Source: Drosophila persimilis (taxonomy: Eukaryota > Arthropoda > Insecta > Diptera > Drosophilidae). Taken from it: a stretch of 64,000 bases of DNA. The stretch covers positions 62,001 to 126,000 of the forward strand of contig NW_020825374.1 in NCBI RefSeq assembly GCF_003286085.1, given 5' to 3'. Under the pieces are notes generated by a model. The model did no database searches and was not told the DNA's origin. It saw nothing but the letters and a program-made list of their open reading frames with translations. Positions 21,401 to 32,376 of this stretch are shown one piece after another. The translations under genes and the position numbers were made by a program. The first letter of the stretch is position 1, and the number at the start of each line of letters is the position of its first letter.

Positions 21401-22323
21401 CATCGCTCGCGCTTTTGGCCCTGTTGAAGAGGGTCCTGCAGCTTTTATGTAGGATGTCTATTTGTTTTGAGCACCAGAGGGGTTTCTTTTTCTCCCTAGG
21501 TTTGCTAGAGGGGTGTTTCTGTGAACCTGTTCACAAGACGATCTAGGTCGTCCTTTGTGTCCGAGCATGTTGGTGCTTTGGAGGGGAGTAACTCCTCCAG
21601 GGCTGAGCTATATTTTTCCCAGTTGGCTTTCCTGGGATTAATATAGTCCTTAGGTTTCGGACACTCGAGGGATAGTGTGGTCTCGATGTATCTGTGGTCA
21701 GAGAAAGAGTGGTCATCAAGGACTTGCCAACTCTTGACTATGTCTAACAGGTTGGAAGACACTAAGGTGATGTTAATAACCTCCTGTCGATTTTTAATTA
21801 TAAAAGTGGGGTTGCCCCGTTGCCCCGATTACAAATAAATAGATTTGAGTTAAGGATGAAGCTGAAAAGTGACTCACCTTTACATTTGTGTTCAAGCTCC
21901 CCCATTGAGCGTTGTGTGTGAGCGTTGGCATCGCAACCTATTAATAGGTCTATGTCCGAGATCTCGTTGTCGCTGGCTAGTTTACGAACAAGGTCGTGGG
22001 GAGGATCGTTTTCCTCATGGGCCATGTAGGACCACATCAGCCTTAGATGACTCCCTTCTATCTCTAGGCTTGCCGCCGTGCTGTCGCCATAGCTATAATT
22101 ATGGAGCAGAAAGATATTAAGGTGCTTTCTGGCAAGAATGCAGGTGCGGGTTTTTTCCTTCATGTTGAGCTACAATCATCTTGTAATCCTTCGACCCCAG
22201 TCCACAAACCTGGAGTTCCTGGAGTAGGGCTACGTCTGCTCCGCTCTCTCCGAGGCGGAGTATAAGAGCAGCGGATGCTGCTTTACAGTGGTGGAGGTTT
22301 ATCTGAAGGAGGCTCAAGGACAT
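21401..22323 (-). pseudogene. LOA ORF2 endonuclease part
   Basis: The frame starts at 22323 with SLSLLQINLHHCKAAS, the N-terminal APE-endonuclease box. LLQELQV (where QEPWV is usual) carries the catalytic Glu, then IGCDANAH holds the Asp/Asn pair and DHSFSDHRYIE the final Asp-His. There are frameshifts near 22150 and 21790. The piece ends in the linker (REKKKPLW) at about 21401. The enzyme nicks target DNA to prime reverse transcription. Confidence 0.75.
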
Positions 22324-23278
22324 TCTTAGAGTTCTCCACCACTGTAATGTCGGCGTCTGAATCGTCTTCAACTTCCTCGTGGCAGCACATCGCCTCGAAG
22401 TCGCATCTCAGCGTGCCATCGATGGAGTAGCCTTCTTGGTCTATATCCGTCGAGTCTATATCGTCGGGTGCTTCGACTTCAGAGGCAGCGTCCTGCTCGA
22501 ATGGCTTGTCGACAGGACGCGCCCCAGCCGCTGCATCCGACTTATAGCCTCAATCGGAGCCAGCGACCCCAGGGTCCAGACTGTTTTTTCAGCAGCTCAA
22601 GGCAGTGGTCGGCCAGTGCCGCTTCCACCCACTTCCACTGGTTCTTGGGAATTCGCGAGTCCGCGCTGCCTTTGTCCAGGACGCCAATCAGCGCCCTTTC
22701 TCTGGCAATCTGCGAGGTATTTGGCAGTACTCTGGAGCGCTTCGGTGCTGGTCCAGGAGTCTCCTGCGAGCGCTGCCTCTTTGGCTGAGGGGCTTTCTTC
22801 TTCGGTGCTTCTTTGCCAAAGTTCGGCAGCACCTTCGAGGCCCAGTCAACCTTCAGCCACAGGATTGCATAGCCACTCTGCCAAGGTATCGGTTTTGGGA
22901 GCCGATTCACCACCCACCCCGGATCCGGGATGGGACCCCTTTGGGCTTTCCCTAGCATCTTGCGCCGCGCAGGTTTTCTCTGCCGATTTGCGAGTTGGGC
23001 CAGGCCTATGGGCCGCTGCCGTCTCCTGTTAGGGATTGCTGCCTGTTGGCATTTGGGGAGTGCCAGACTCGTTTTGGTTTTTGGTTTTGTTTTTGTAATC
23101 TTCTGTTCTTTTCCCTCGAGCTGAGTCGTGGTCCGTCCGGGCAGAGATCCAGGTTGCCCGGATAAGGTATACATAGAACAGGGGGCTGCCAAGTCCCTGA
23201 GCTCTCCGTTAACGACTGGGCTAGTTTTATATACCGGGCCCCCAGCCAAGCTGACTCTCGGCACGGGTCGAATAACAA
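22283..23278 (-). pseudogene. LOA ORF1 (gag-like)
   Basis: Minus-strand reading gives a basic, Lys/Pro-rich N-terminal half (KAQRGPIPDPGW, APKKKAPQPKRQRSQE). A region with ADHCLELLKKQ follows, then after a frame change an acidic tail with DDIDSTDID and EEVEDDSDADITVVE, ending PPSDKPPPL-stop at 22283. No CCHC knuckles are visible. ORF1 proteins of this class bind the element RNA. The start is uncertain and the break near 22540 makes it a pseudogene. Confidence 0.6.
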
Positions 23279-23423
23279 ACTTAGTCCGGCCCCGTGTGAG
23301 ATGAATGTGGGGGGTTGGGATGTGGGTAGGTAGTGTGTAGGGATAGAGGATGCTTATTTTCGGTACTCTTTCTAGGGATGTCCCCTATTTCCAGCTGAAC
23401 TACCTATATAGGTAGGTCATTCG

Positions 23424-23759
23424 TTATCCGCAACCTGCGACCCGTCCAGTGTCCTCAGCTAGGCCCCTTTTGAGCCACCTCACCAGCTCATTAGACCGGA
23501 CCGCAGATATAACAAATGGCCATTTACGCCATTTCTCCATAATATCGAAAAAATATTTTTGGACACTTGGTCCAACCCTCATGATATCATTTGAACTTTT
23601 ATTGTTTGTGGTTTTTTCTGAAGCATCGAAAACTACCCTCAGCTTTGTCGTTAGACTGCAATCTCTTATGACTCCTTGATGACGCAAATAATATTTCCCA
23701 TCTTCTTTGGATTCTACCATATTTCCATACTTTTTATATTCATCATAGCTCGCAAACAA
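23424..23759 (-). pseudogene. BEL/Pao RT fragment
   Basis: 111 codons on the minus strand, with a YYLRHQGVIRDCSLTTKLRVV stretch and FDASEKTTNNKSSNDIMRVGP. These are the fingers of a BEL/roo-type RT (family pattern YYLPHH-V--STTKLRVVFDAS). The catalytic YVDD is absent. It is an isolated scrap with no LTR in sight. Confidence 0.75.
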
Positions 23760-24244
23760 CGGTCAACACTTTTCCCCTTTTCTGTCTGACGAAACAAAAA
23801 AGACAACGCAGACACATTCTCACTGAGCAGAACACTTTCTGTCTCTTCGCTTGGGTTATATGTTTCAGGCTTTCGGTTGAGCCGACACACGACCGTGTTT
23901 CGTGTTTATGTTTATTTATTCATCTTTTGGGCTATTGTATGGTAATATGTATATCTATTTGCAAAATTTGCAAACGAACATTTTAGTTTTGCTTTTCTCG
24001 ATTCATTTTAAGCTCCAATAGTCAAACCGCAAACAATTTACAAAGGCAAGTGATCGTTGCCATAGTCACCACACGTACAATCACGCGTGCATACGCAAAA
24101 AAATTAAAATTTAAATGGTTTTTTAACCACATACCTACCATTCTCATCTCTTCTTGTTGTTTCCAAGAAATGCTTCTCGCAAAAATCTTCTTCTACGTCA
24201 TTCTATTCACTTTCCAATTCCCAGAACCGCTCTAAGTCAACCGC
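23760..24244. other. unassigned AT-rich stretch
   Basis: 485 bp of AT-rich sequence with no credible coding frame, terminal repeat or tandem array that I can see. It ends at the CCGC that forms the left target duplication of the following solo LTR. Confidence 0.5.
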
Positions 24245-24581
24245 TGTTCAGGCCAGCAGCAAATAATTGCCAAGCACTGTGCTAACTCCGTGCGCTCCGG
24301 TCCCAACTCGCTCTCGCGCGCTCGGAGGGGCGCTAGGGAGGTCTACGATCCACAGGTCACGATCCACACGGCGCTCAAGCCAGCATAGAGCATAGATTAT
24401 AAGCCTTAGAAATTAGTTACGTTTCCACCACCGATTCAAACGGTCGAACTACCGCGCCCCAGAACCAAATACACACCTACATATCACGAAACACAGTTGC
24501 TTTTCATTTCTCGCGACGGCTTCTAGGAGGTTCAACGATTTTGACGTTTGGAGAATTGAGCTTCCCCGCCCCCCACAAACA
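24245..24581 (+). repeat. BEL/Pao solo LTR
   Basis: 337 bp starting TGTTCAGGCCAGC and ending CCACAAACA, flanked by CCGC on both sides (24241-24244, 24582-24585). In reverse complement it matches the LTRs at 43479-43842 and 50957-51320 along most of their length but with clear divergence, so it is an older or sister family member in the opposite orientation. No internal sequence remains. Confidence 0.75.
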
Positions 24582-24585
24582 CCGC

Positions 24586-24771
24586 CCAACCAACCGAGGT
24601 GCGCTGCCGCATGACGCGCGGCTCGTTGCCGAACCGAACGCGAACATGCAGGAAAGATAGCTGTTAGACTAATATGCGAGGAAAATTAGAACTAAACTTA
24701 CTAGGAGAACTAAACATGCAATAAAAATACCAATACAATTACTAATTACAAGAAAGGTATGTGAGTATTGT
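24586..24771 (-). mobile_element. CR1-like 3' UTR fragment (copy D)
   Basis: Plus-strand sequence from CCAACCAACCGAGG through GCGCTGCCGCATGACGCG to the GAAAGGTATGTGAG end matches the 3' UTR of CR1-like copies A-C (compare 14700-14890), with more differences than they show among themselves. No coding part is attached. Confidence 0.75.
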
Positions 24772-26165
24772 AGCGTGCAGGTGTGGGATAGCTGTCGTTT
24801 ACCCATACTAGTATGAAGAGATTTCGTGTGCAACTCTAGTCGGGGTTCGTTCTACTCTCTTCTTTCGCATACTAACACACACTCGCATAATGTTTTACAT
24901 TTAATAAAAAAAAGGAAACAAACATAATAATAACACCACCATAATAACACATCCAGGTTTAACCGGAGCAAGGAATTGGTTATTGAACTAACAAATTGAT
25001 TGTGGAATGTGGCGAACATACTTATCAATTACTCTATTCAAATGATGAGAAACTCCGGTGTTAGTGAGTATCTCTATCTTCTCTACCATTCCAACCTATG
25101 CTATACAGTTAACTTGACCGTATAGACCCTTGAGTAACGCTAAAAAGTTTTTATCCCCCCACTTCGATCATGCCTGTCTGAGGACGGACTGCTGAATTTA
25201 GAACATATTATACCTTCAAAATCAATATCATTATATATATACTTCATTAAATCCCTTATCATATAATCCCATTCTTGTGGTGTTCCTTAACTTATAGTTG
25301 ACTTCATTATTTTTTTTGTTTAGTCTGAAGCTTTATACCTAAATAATGATTTTAGAAGAAATGCTGAGATGAATAAGCTATAACGATGACAATCATATAT
25401 GGGTAATAGATTCTAAGGGGATGACATGTACCAATAAATGATGGTTACGGAATTATAAAGGTGATATCAATAGGAAAATACAGGTAACACGCAGGTTACT
25501 TTCCAGCTCAGTGCACCTATGTACTTGTTCTTATTTACAAACTCACAACGCTTATCCATCCGTGATTGTTGAGCTCAATGATGACGTTGGTGTGTACTTC
25601 TAAGGAAAAGAAAGGATATTTAATAAGAGTAGAGTAGTAAGAGTAGTAATGGCGCCTCTGGAAGAATCCCACAATAATGCTATCAATTCCAATTCATTAC
25701 TGGATGTAAGCTGGCACAGCTAATTCAGATGACGATGAGGTACATTAGCTCCTTAGAATGGCTTAACGTTGCCGATCCGTTTCAAAGTCGGTCTGCTGAC
25801 AACACTTTCACTGAAGGCTCGATAAAACGGTTGGCGTCATTGACGCCGGCAAAAGGGTTCCGAGGCGCCTCTTGGTTTTCGCCGTGCATCCACACGGTTG
25901 TTGAGGCTTTCAACGGCCAACGCCAAGCGGCGACTTCCGATGATCAGGGTGTTCAGAGGGTTTACTGCTGGTCTTTTCGATCCATCGACAATATACTTCT
26001 CGTAGACCACACCGGATATCTACGGGTTTACGGGCCGCCGTCCTATAACAAAAATTCGTATCTATACATATCACCACGAACACTTTCCTAATTAATCTCT
26101 GACATAACCGATCTGTTTTTTCTCTTTACTGCTTTGGTGGGTAATTACTCCTGACTCTCGGTCTT
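24772..26165. other. unassigned AT-rich region
   Basis: About 1.4 kb that I cannot assign. It is AT-rich with poly-A and AATAAT runs. It holds one isolated 120-codon plus-strand frame (25729-26091) with no recognised motif, in a locally GC-richer patch. It could be an old LTR or untranslated part of the errantivirus-like remnant to its right, since a CGCCTCTGG-type primer-site-like string occurs at about 25651, but this is not supported further. Confidence 0.4.
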
Positions 26166-26820
26166 AATTGAAATTCGAAAACCAAAGTATGCCGTAAATG
26201 AAAGAACTGTTCGTTGGCTAAATAAATATATAGTTAAATATCCGCAACACGATTTTAAGTTTTTCTAAAAGACTTTTATTTTACAAACTTAAGATCTTTT
26301 TGTCACAAGATAATGAATTCCCCGACTTGACTGTATGTCTGCTTGTCTCAAAAGGAACTGATTTCTCTATTGTTGGCTAGTTTCCATGAGCCCTTCTCTC
26401 AGAGCTCTCGACTCTGGCTTCGGGTGTTGCTTTCCTCGACTGCATCTTCGTGTCAGTGGCGTACGTGCCTGGACCGATATTTGGGGATGCGTCGGCTTTG
26501 ATGAAAGGCATCCGCTGCTGGCGATCGGTGTTGCATTACATGAGGGAGCTAGGAATGTGATACTCCTTGGTTTTATGACTAGCTCTGATTGGTCCTCATG
26601 AGTGGCATGATTCTAAAGAATCGATTTCTCGCGAGTGGCGAGATTTTGGCGTTGATGAATCAATGGGGTCCATTGTTTAGATTAGTGGAGTCTAGCTTGG
26701 AGTGTGGGAAGAATCAGTTATTGATTCTTCGGTGGTGTCCTGTTACTTTTGTGAATGGGGTGGGTGAATTGGACATAAACATAATGTGTATGTGAAGTGG
26801 AGAGTTATGGATATGTCACT
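26166..26820 (-). repeat. 17.6/297-type LTR (3' LTR of minus-strand element)
   Basis: On the minus strand AGTGACATATCC begins at 26820, directly after a polypurine tract (AAACTTTGGGGG, 26832-26821). AGTGACATAT is the LTR start I know for 17.6/297-like elements. A polyadenylation-like AATAAAAG lies near 26280, and a CAATT end of the expected type occurs at about 26166. The right edge is firm and the left edge is a guess. Confidence 0.5.
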
Positions 26821-26934
26821 CCCCCAAAGTTTATTATTAGCCTTTCCCTAGGCGATAACCCTCGGATATAGTGACGGGGATGTCGAGAATGACAGTTGAG
26901 GTCGGGTCTTCTTCCTCTTCTATTGTCGGGTTTA

Positions 26935-27840
26935 TGCATTTTACAGTGAATGTCCATGTACATATACAATTATAATTATTATTGTTATAATGAATGCAAT
27001 TATAATTATTGTTTGTAATACATTATACAATTTTATATGTTCTATGATTATTTCTTTTGCCTGTACATAAGACAATGGTTTTAATCTAGTTATGTTATTA
27101 CTAATGAGAACATTATGTGTAAAATCAAGCATTGAATTGGTTATTACTAATTCGTTTATTTGGATTGAGCAGTTGTAAATTTTGATAATATTATTACCTT
27201 CTATAATGATCTCTTTATTTTGGTTTAATTTGGTACTTGGAAGATTCCATGTTACTAAAATGTTTGGTTCTATATAGTTTACTTGAAGGTTCTTTTATGT
27301 TTTTGTATAAGGGCATTGTGCAGGTTTTTGTTGTATGATGCAATTTATGCAATCGTCTTTTATTATTTGTCTAGTGTGTCTTTATTGAACACATTGTTTT
27401 TATCAACATAATATTCTTCAGATGCTATTTCTGTTAAAATATTATTGTGTTCATCTGGATAGGGAATTAATTTGTATATTAGGGTGTGCTTTCGTTTGGA
27501 ATATTGGAAACTATTAATATTTCATTAGAATCTACTTTTAGCTATGTTGAAGTTTTAATGTTTAATATTTTCTCAGAATTTATACGTTTCAGGTTATCTT
27601 GTTTTAATAATTTTGGGTTACATATACCAAGTCTAGATAGCTCTATATCTTCAACGTATTCTGTGAAGTGTTTGAGGTTAAATATAAAAATTTCTAATTG
27701 TTGATTTCTATTTTTCTCTTCTTTTAAATTATCTATGGCCTCAAGTCCTTTGTTTATCGTTTCCATTAATAGGTTTAACTCATTGGCTTGGATACTGTTT
27801 TTGGCTAGACTGTTTTTTTTTGTTTTCCAGTTATATCAAA
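26935..27840 (-). pseudogene. errantivirus-type env fragment
   Basis: The minus-strand frame 27766-27542 and the frame 27132-26941 resemble the C-terminal half of gypsy/17.6-group envelope proteins. The first has an ELSRLGICNPKLL helix and an IKTS block. The second has a KPLSYVQAKEI segment followed by a long Ile/Val-rich transmembrane stretch and a short tail. Between them the frame is broken by AT-rich changes. The N-terminal half is missing and the fragment abuts the BEL LTR at 27855. It lies just upstream of its own polypurine tract and 3' LTR, as expected. Confidence 0.6.
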
Positions 27841-27854
27841 TCTTCTTGGTCCAA

Positions 27855-28230
27855 TGTCGACGGTCGATATTTGACCGCGATAGGCGAGCTAGTATTAGAT
27901 CTAGTATTTAATGTATATCGATAGAAGGTGCATTTCCAGCCACGACTGAACGGGCATATTTTTCGGCCACCACGAGGTGCCGCCATAATTTTAAGCTTCA
28001 CTTTACTGTCCAGAGGTTAAAGCAGGAGGACATAATGCGGTAAGATTATTTGGCAACATTGTGCTAGGTTATGACCGATGTACTTTAAAGAATAAAACGG
28101 CGCCAGCGTCAGCCAGTGCCAGTGCCAGTACCTGCAGCGGTCAGCAGAAGAGGCAGCAACTTGCGACAGCTTAACTGCTAGAGCTGATTTAATTGGTGCT
28201 GTTAAAGGCAACTCCGCGGGACCATCGACA
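27855..28230 (+). repeat. 5' LTR of plus-strand BEL element
   Basis: 376 bp from TGTCGACGGTCG to CATCGACA. An AATAAA-type signal is at about 28091, and CAGTGCCAG short repeats lie at 28110-28130. Similarity to the 3' LTR starts and ends at these two points. Confidence 0.75.
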
Positions 28231-28463
28231 TGATCTTTTATTCACAGTCCTTGGCAAGGAACTGCAAGGGCAATTTGCGCTTAAGTACAGGCAGTCAGCC
28301 ACCTCCATTCAGAGAATTGCCGCAGGCAGCGTCGATTTGAGCTGGGCTGCAGGCAGCGCCCAGAGGAACGCGGACAGCGTGTATATTTGGACTGGGCCGC
28401 AGGCAGCGACCCAAAGCAGACGCAGACAGCGTCAATTAGCTGTAACTTCTAGGGAATAGAAGG
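28231..28463 (+). other. leader of plus-strand BEL element with GCAGGCAGCG repeats
   Basis: The first bases after the LTR (TGATCTTTTATTCAC) are where a primer site should be, but I do not recognise the tRNA. From about 28323 three imperfect repeats each begin GCAGGCAGCG and end in a GGACTGGGC- or GAGCTGGGC-like string. No gag start is seen before 28464. Confidence 0.5.
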
Positions 28464-29466
28464 ATGCAACATTCCCCCAGAAGAGGTAACCGAATAATGG
28501 AGGGGCAAGCCACCCCCACAACGAGCGCGTCTTCGCAACCTGGAAGTAGTGGTGCAGGAAACAGGCCGCCAAAAGCGAAAGTAGTAGTTACGTCGGCGCC
28601 GCTGATTCCTAGCCAGACCACTACGACCAACTTGGAAGCTTCCCAACCTAGAAGTATTGGGACCACAGCTGGAGGCTCCGCACGTGATCAGAACGAGCCA
28701 CCGATAATGCCGGATCTCTTGAAGAGAATTGCAGCGTTAGAGAAGGAGCTGGAAAGGGCTAGAGCCCAGAACAATGTGAGTGCGCCCATCGATACCGTAA
28801 CACCGTCACAGCTGACGCCATTTTGGAGTGGACCGTTATTGTCTGTAAGTAGCGGTGTGCCACCTAACGGGGTCGGAGTGAGCAGTACAGCATGCTCGCA
28901 GCCGCCATTTTATAGCGGACCACCACTGCTCGCGAGTAGCAGCTATTTTACGCCATTTTGTGCAACCAGCACAGCGCAGTCAGTGCGTGGAGTTGTGCCG
29001 CCGGGTGTAGGCATCTACAACGTCAATATCTGGATCCTACCGACCGGAGCAGCTTATACGCAGCCAGCTGAGTGGAATACGAGAGGTGCCCAATATTTCG
29101 GAGCACAACCTGGCGAAGATTATTCCCTTCGCAGCCCGTGTGAGTAATCTCACTGCCTTCTTGCAGTCAGCGAGGGCAGATCAGAATTTGGGGAACCCAA
29201 CCCTTCTGGAAGAACTTGTGGACAAAATCCTTACAAGCAAACGAGTGGAGTGGGCAAGGCATGCTGCGACGATTATACATTTCCCAACTATTATGCATTT
29301 TAGTACGTGGTTGACAGAGTACGCTAACGTGGTGTACTATTGTGGACATCCAAGGGAAAGAACCAAGGCGTCGATTGCTACATGCAAGCATCGACCAAGA
29401 CCGAGGCGAGCGATAAGACAGCCGTCTCAGAGGTTGTCCAATCTGTGGAGGGCAACGTGCAGTTAA
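28464..29466 (+). pseudogene. gag of plus-strand BEL element
   Basis: The first frame (28464-29147) has a Ser/Thr/Pro-rich start, a short coiled-coil-like stretch (LLKRIAALEKELERARAQ) and a Pro/Gly-rich region. After a frame change near 29100 the capsid-like helices continue (PNISEHNLAKIIPFAARVS, VDKILTSKRVEWARHAATI) to about 29390. Nucleocapsid fingers are in the next frame from 29510. At least two frameshifts break it. Confidence 0.7.
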
Positions 29467-29506
29467 AGGCTGCGGAGACTTCAACGGAGCTTCGACACCA
29501 GAGGGG

Positions 29507-31440
29507 TTGAGGTATATGAGGAGGCATCGTCTATGCTTTTCATACCTACGAAGTGGTCACATGACTAGATCCTGCAATTCGCATGGAGAGTGTCAAGTAA
29601 ATGGATGCCGGAAGAGGCATCACCGTCTGCTACATGATGTGGACAACGAACACAGAATGTCGACGCAACGAAGCGGTGAGAAAGGCTGCAGCCAGCGAAA
29701 CCAGCAGAGAGCAGTTTCTGGACGTAGCCTGGACAGAGAGGCTCCGCAGGCGGATGCACCCGCACAGAGGATATTAAATTGTGTCGACGCAGAAAGAGGC
29801 CGCCTACTATTTCGTATACTGCCAGTAACGCTGTACGGAGAAAACCGACGGGTGGATACATACGCACTTTTGGATGAAGGATCATCTGTTACGATGATCG
29901 ACGATTCCCTCAGAAAGGATCTGGGCGTGCAAGGTGAGCGTCGACATCTGAATATTCAGTGGCTTGGAGGTAGATCCTCCAGGGAGCTTACCAGCTTGGT
30001 AAGACTGCAAATCAGTGGAGCAGGCAAGCCAATTCGCCATGCGTTGCGAAACGTGTATTCCGTTTCGAACCTGAGCCTGCCTATGCAGACTCTACGCCAT
30101 CGAGATATTCAAGGTGTGGATAAGGATGCCAGCCTACCAATGAGGCCCTACAGCAACGCAGTGCCAAAGATACTCATTGGACTGGATCACGGACATCTAG
30201 GATTTCCACTTAGATCGAGACGGTTTGCCAGACAGGGAGCGTATGCGGCTGCAACCGAGCTGGGCTGGGTTGTCTTTGGGCCGGTAAGTGGGAAATCAAA
30301 CATGCCTTCACCACGGTCTTGCCTCCTAGCTGTGTCACTGGAGGACACTATTCAGAGGATGGTGGAAGACTATTTCGATGTCGAGAACTTCGGCGTGAAG
30401 CCCGCGCCACCAGTTGCAGGCAGCGACGACGAGCGGGCGCAGAAGATACTCGAAGATACTACGGTGAGATTGGGCCAACGTTACCAGACAAGACTACTAT
30501 GGAAGGATAACCACATTGTGCTGCCATGGAGCTATGATATGGCGTACAAGCGGTTGGTCAACGTCGAGAAGAAGATGAAGCGCAACGGGTCGTTCGCGCA
30601 GGAATACACCAGGATCATCAAGGATTACGTGTCTAAAGGATACGCTCGATGTCTGGAGCCTAAAGAGGTTCCAGTGGAAAGCGACAGGCTATGGTACTTG
30701 CCACACTTTGGAGTCAAAAACCCGAACAAGCCGGGTAAGGTTCGGCTGTTTTTTGACGCTGCAGCCAGAGTTGGAGGAACATCGCTAAATTCGGCGCTGG
30801 CCAAAGGGGCTCAACATTATAAACCCTTGCCAGCTGTGTTATTTCCATTTAGAGAAGGTGCTGTTGGAGTCTGTGGCGACATCAAGGAGATGTTCCATCA
30901 GGTCCTGATCCAACCCGAAGACAGATGTTCCCAACGGTTTCTGTGGAGAGATGGCGATGACAGAAGAGATCCTGATATCAACGAGATGATCGTAATGACC
31001 TTTGGAGCAGTCTGCTCGCCAAGCGCTGCGCATTACGTGAAGACTGTGAATGCTGAACAGTTTCGACATTCGGATCCAAGAGCAGTCAAGGCCATCAACG
31101 ACTTTCATTATGTGGATGACTATGTGGACAGCTTTGCTACCGAGAGCGAAGCCATCAGCGTATCTACCCGAGTGAAGGAGATACATGCGAACGCTGGATT
31201 TGAGCTGTGCCAGTTTTCATCCAGCTCACCAATTGTGGAGACGTCATTGGGCCCACCAGGACGAAGCGTGAGCGTCGGATGGAATGAGGCTGAACAGAAG
31301 ATAATCGGAATGTGTTGGCAGGCAGTAACGGACGATTTCAGGTTCACTGTGAAGTATCATCGAGTTCCAAGCAGCGTATTGAACGGCGATCGAGTCCCTA
31401 GTATTTTAGCTTGGTCATGTCCACGTTCGATCCCCTGGAA
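29507..31440 (+). pseudogene. nucleocapsid, protease and RT of plus-strand BEL element
   Basis: Nucleocapsid: CFSYLRSGHMTRSC, where Tyr replaces the second Cys, then CRKRHHRLLH. Protease: TYALLDEGSSVTMIDD with the catalytic Asp, in this lineage's D-E-G form. RT: WYLPHFGVKNPNKPGKVRLFFDAAA, VCGDIKEMFHQVLIQ with the first Asp, FGAVCSPSAAHY, and YVDDYVDSF at about 31110. The frame is open over about 640 codons up to 31440, where the copied block begins. In this lineage gag-pol is one polyprotein. The RT motifs look intact, the protein does not. Confidence 0.8.
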
Positions 31441-31560
31441 TTCCTGTGAAGCCCGCGCCACCAGTTGCAGGCAGCGACGACGAGCGGACGCAGAAGATAC
31501 TCGAAGATACTACGGTGAGATTGGGCCAACGTTACCAGACAGGACTACTATGGAAGGATG

Positions 31561-32151
31561 AATCACTTCCGGACGAGATATACAAGGCCTTTGTGAATTG
31601 GCGCAATGAAATGGACGCCGTGGGACAGTTCCGATGTCCTCGCCATTACTTCGGGCGTGGACTCGTAAAGGCTATAGAAATGCACGTCTTCGTGGATGCA
31701 AGTCAGTCTGCATTCGCGGCAGTGGCCTACTGGAGGGTCACCTATGAGGATGACGACGTGCTGGTGAGCTTCGTATGTGAGGATGAGAACAATGTCAATC
31801 CCACGGTTGGAGCTGCAGGCAGCAGTTCTTGGAACCAGGCTGATGGACACTGTCAAGAGGGAACACAGTGTGGCCATCAGTGATATCGTTTTATGGACGG
31901 ACTCCAAGACGGTGCTAAGATGGGTCGGTAGCACCCACCGACGATATCAGCATTTCGTCGGCAATCGGGTGGCAAAAATCTTGGAGTCGACGAAGGTAGC
32001 CCAGTGGAGATGGGTACCAACAGCCGACAATGCGGCGGATGATGCGACGCGTTCGGAATGCCACGTGGACCTCAGTCAGAAGTCATGTTGGCTAGGCGGA
32101 CCAGCATTTTTGAGGCAGCCGGCGGTCAGCTGGCCGCAGCCTGCAGCCTGA
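31561..32151 (+). pseudogene. RNase H region of plus-strand BEL element
   Basis: After the copied block the frame continues with SLPDEIYKAFVNWRNEM and MHVFVDASQSAFAAVAYWR, carrying the first RNase H Asp. A shift near 31790 moves the rest to another frame: IPRLELQAAV with the Glu, LWTDSKTVLRWV with the Asp, then WRWVPTADNAADDATR. The segment joining RT to this part was replaced by the copied block. 32152-32376 holds the connection to integrase and is frameshifted. Confidence 0.75.
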
Positions 32152-32376
32152 TTTGGACGAGTTCCGTATGATAACGACGAAGAGGAGATGCCAAGTGAGT
32201 TTTCGTTGGTGGCAGCGAACGACGTTTTTATTTCCTTTCAGAGATTCTCAAGCTACAGTCGGTTACTCAGGACTACAGCCTGGGTTCTAAGGTTCACGCG
32301 CTGATGCCGTGGACAAAGAAGCGAGCTTGAGAACTACGGCCTCACTGCAGCAGAGTGTGAGGCCGCGGAGAACCTG

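Larger units (their letters stand above)
21401..23280 (-). mobile_element. LOA-clade non-LTR retrotransposon, 5' half
   Basis: Minus-strand ORF1 (23278-22283) and the endonuclease part of ORF2 (from 22323) in the LOA arrangement, with a 41-bp overlap of the two ORFs identical in length to the plus-strand copy at 40670-42165. It ends at 21401 in the linker between endonuclease and RT. The RT tail and RNase H of an element in the same orientation are at 285-1756. The segment right of 23280 (to 23423) shows nothing I can name. Confidence 0.8.

Noticed and set aside
25729-26091. 120-codon frame as a host gene
   Set aside because: No recognised domain, start context or neighbouring exon. Kept only as part of an unassigned region.
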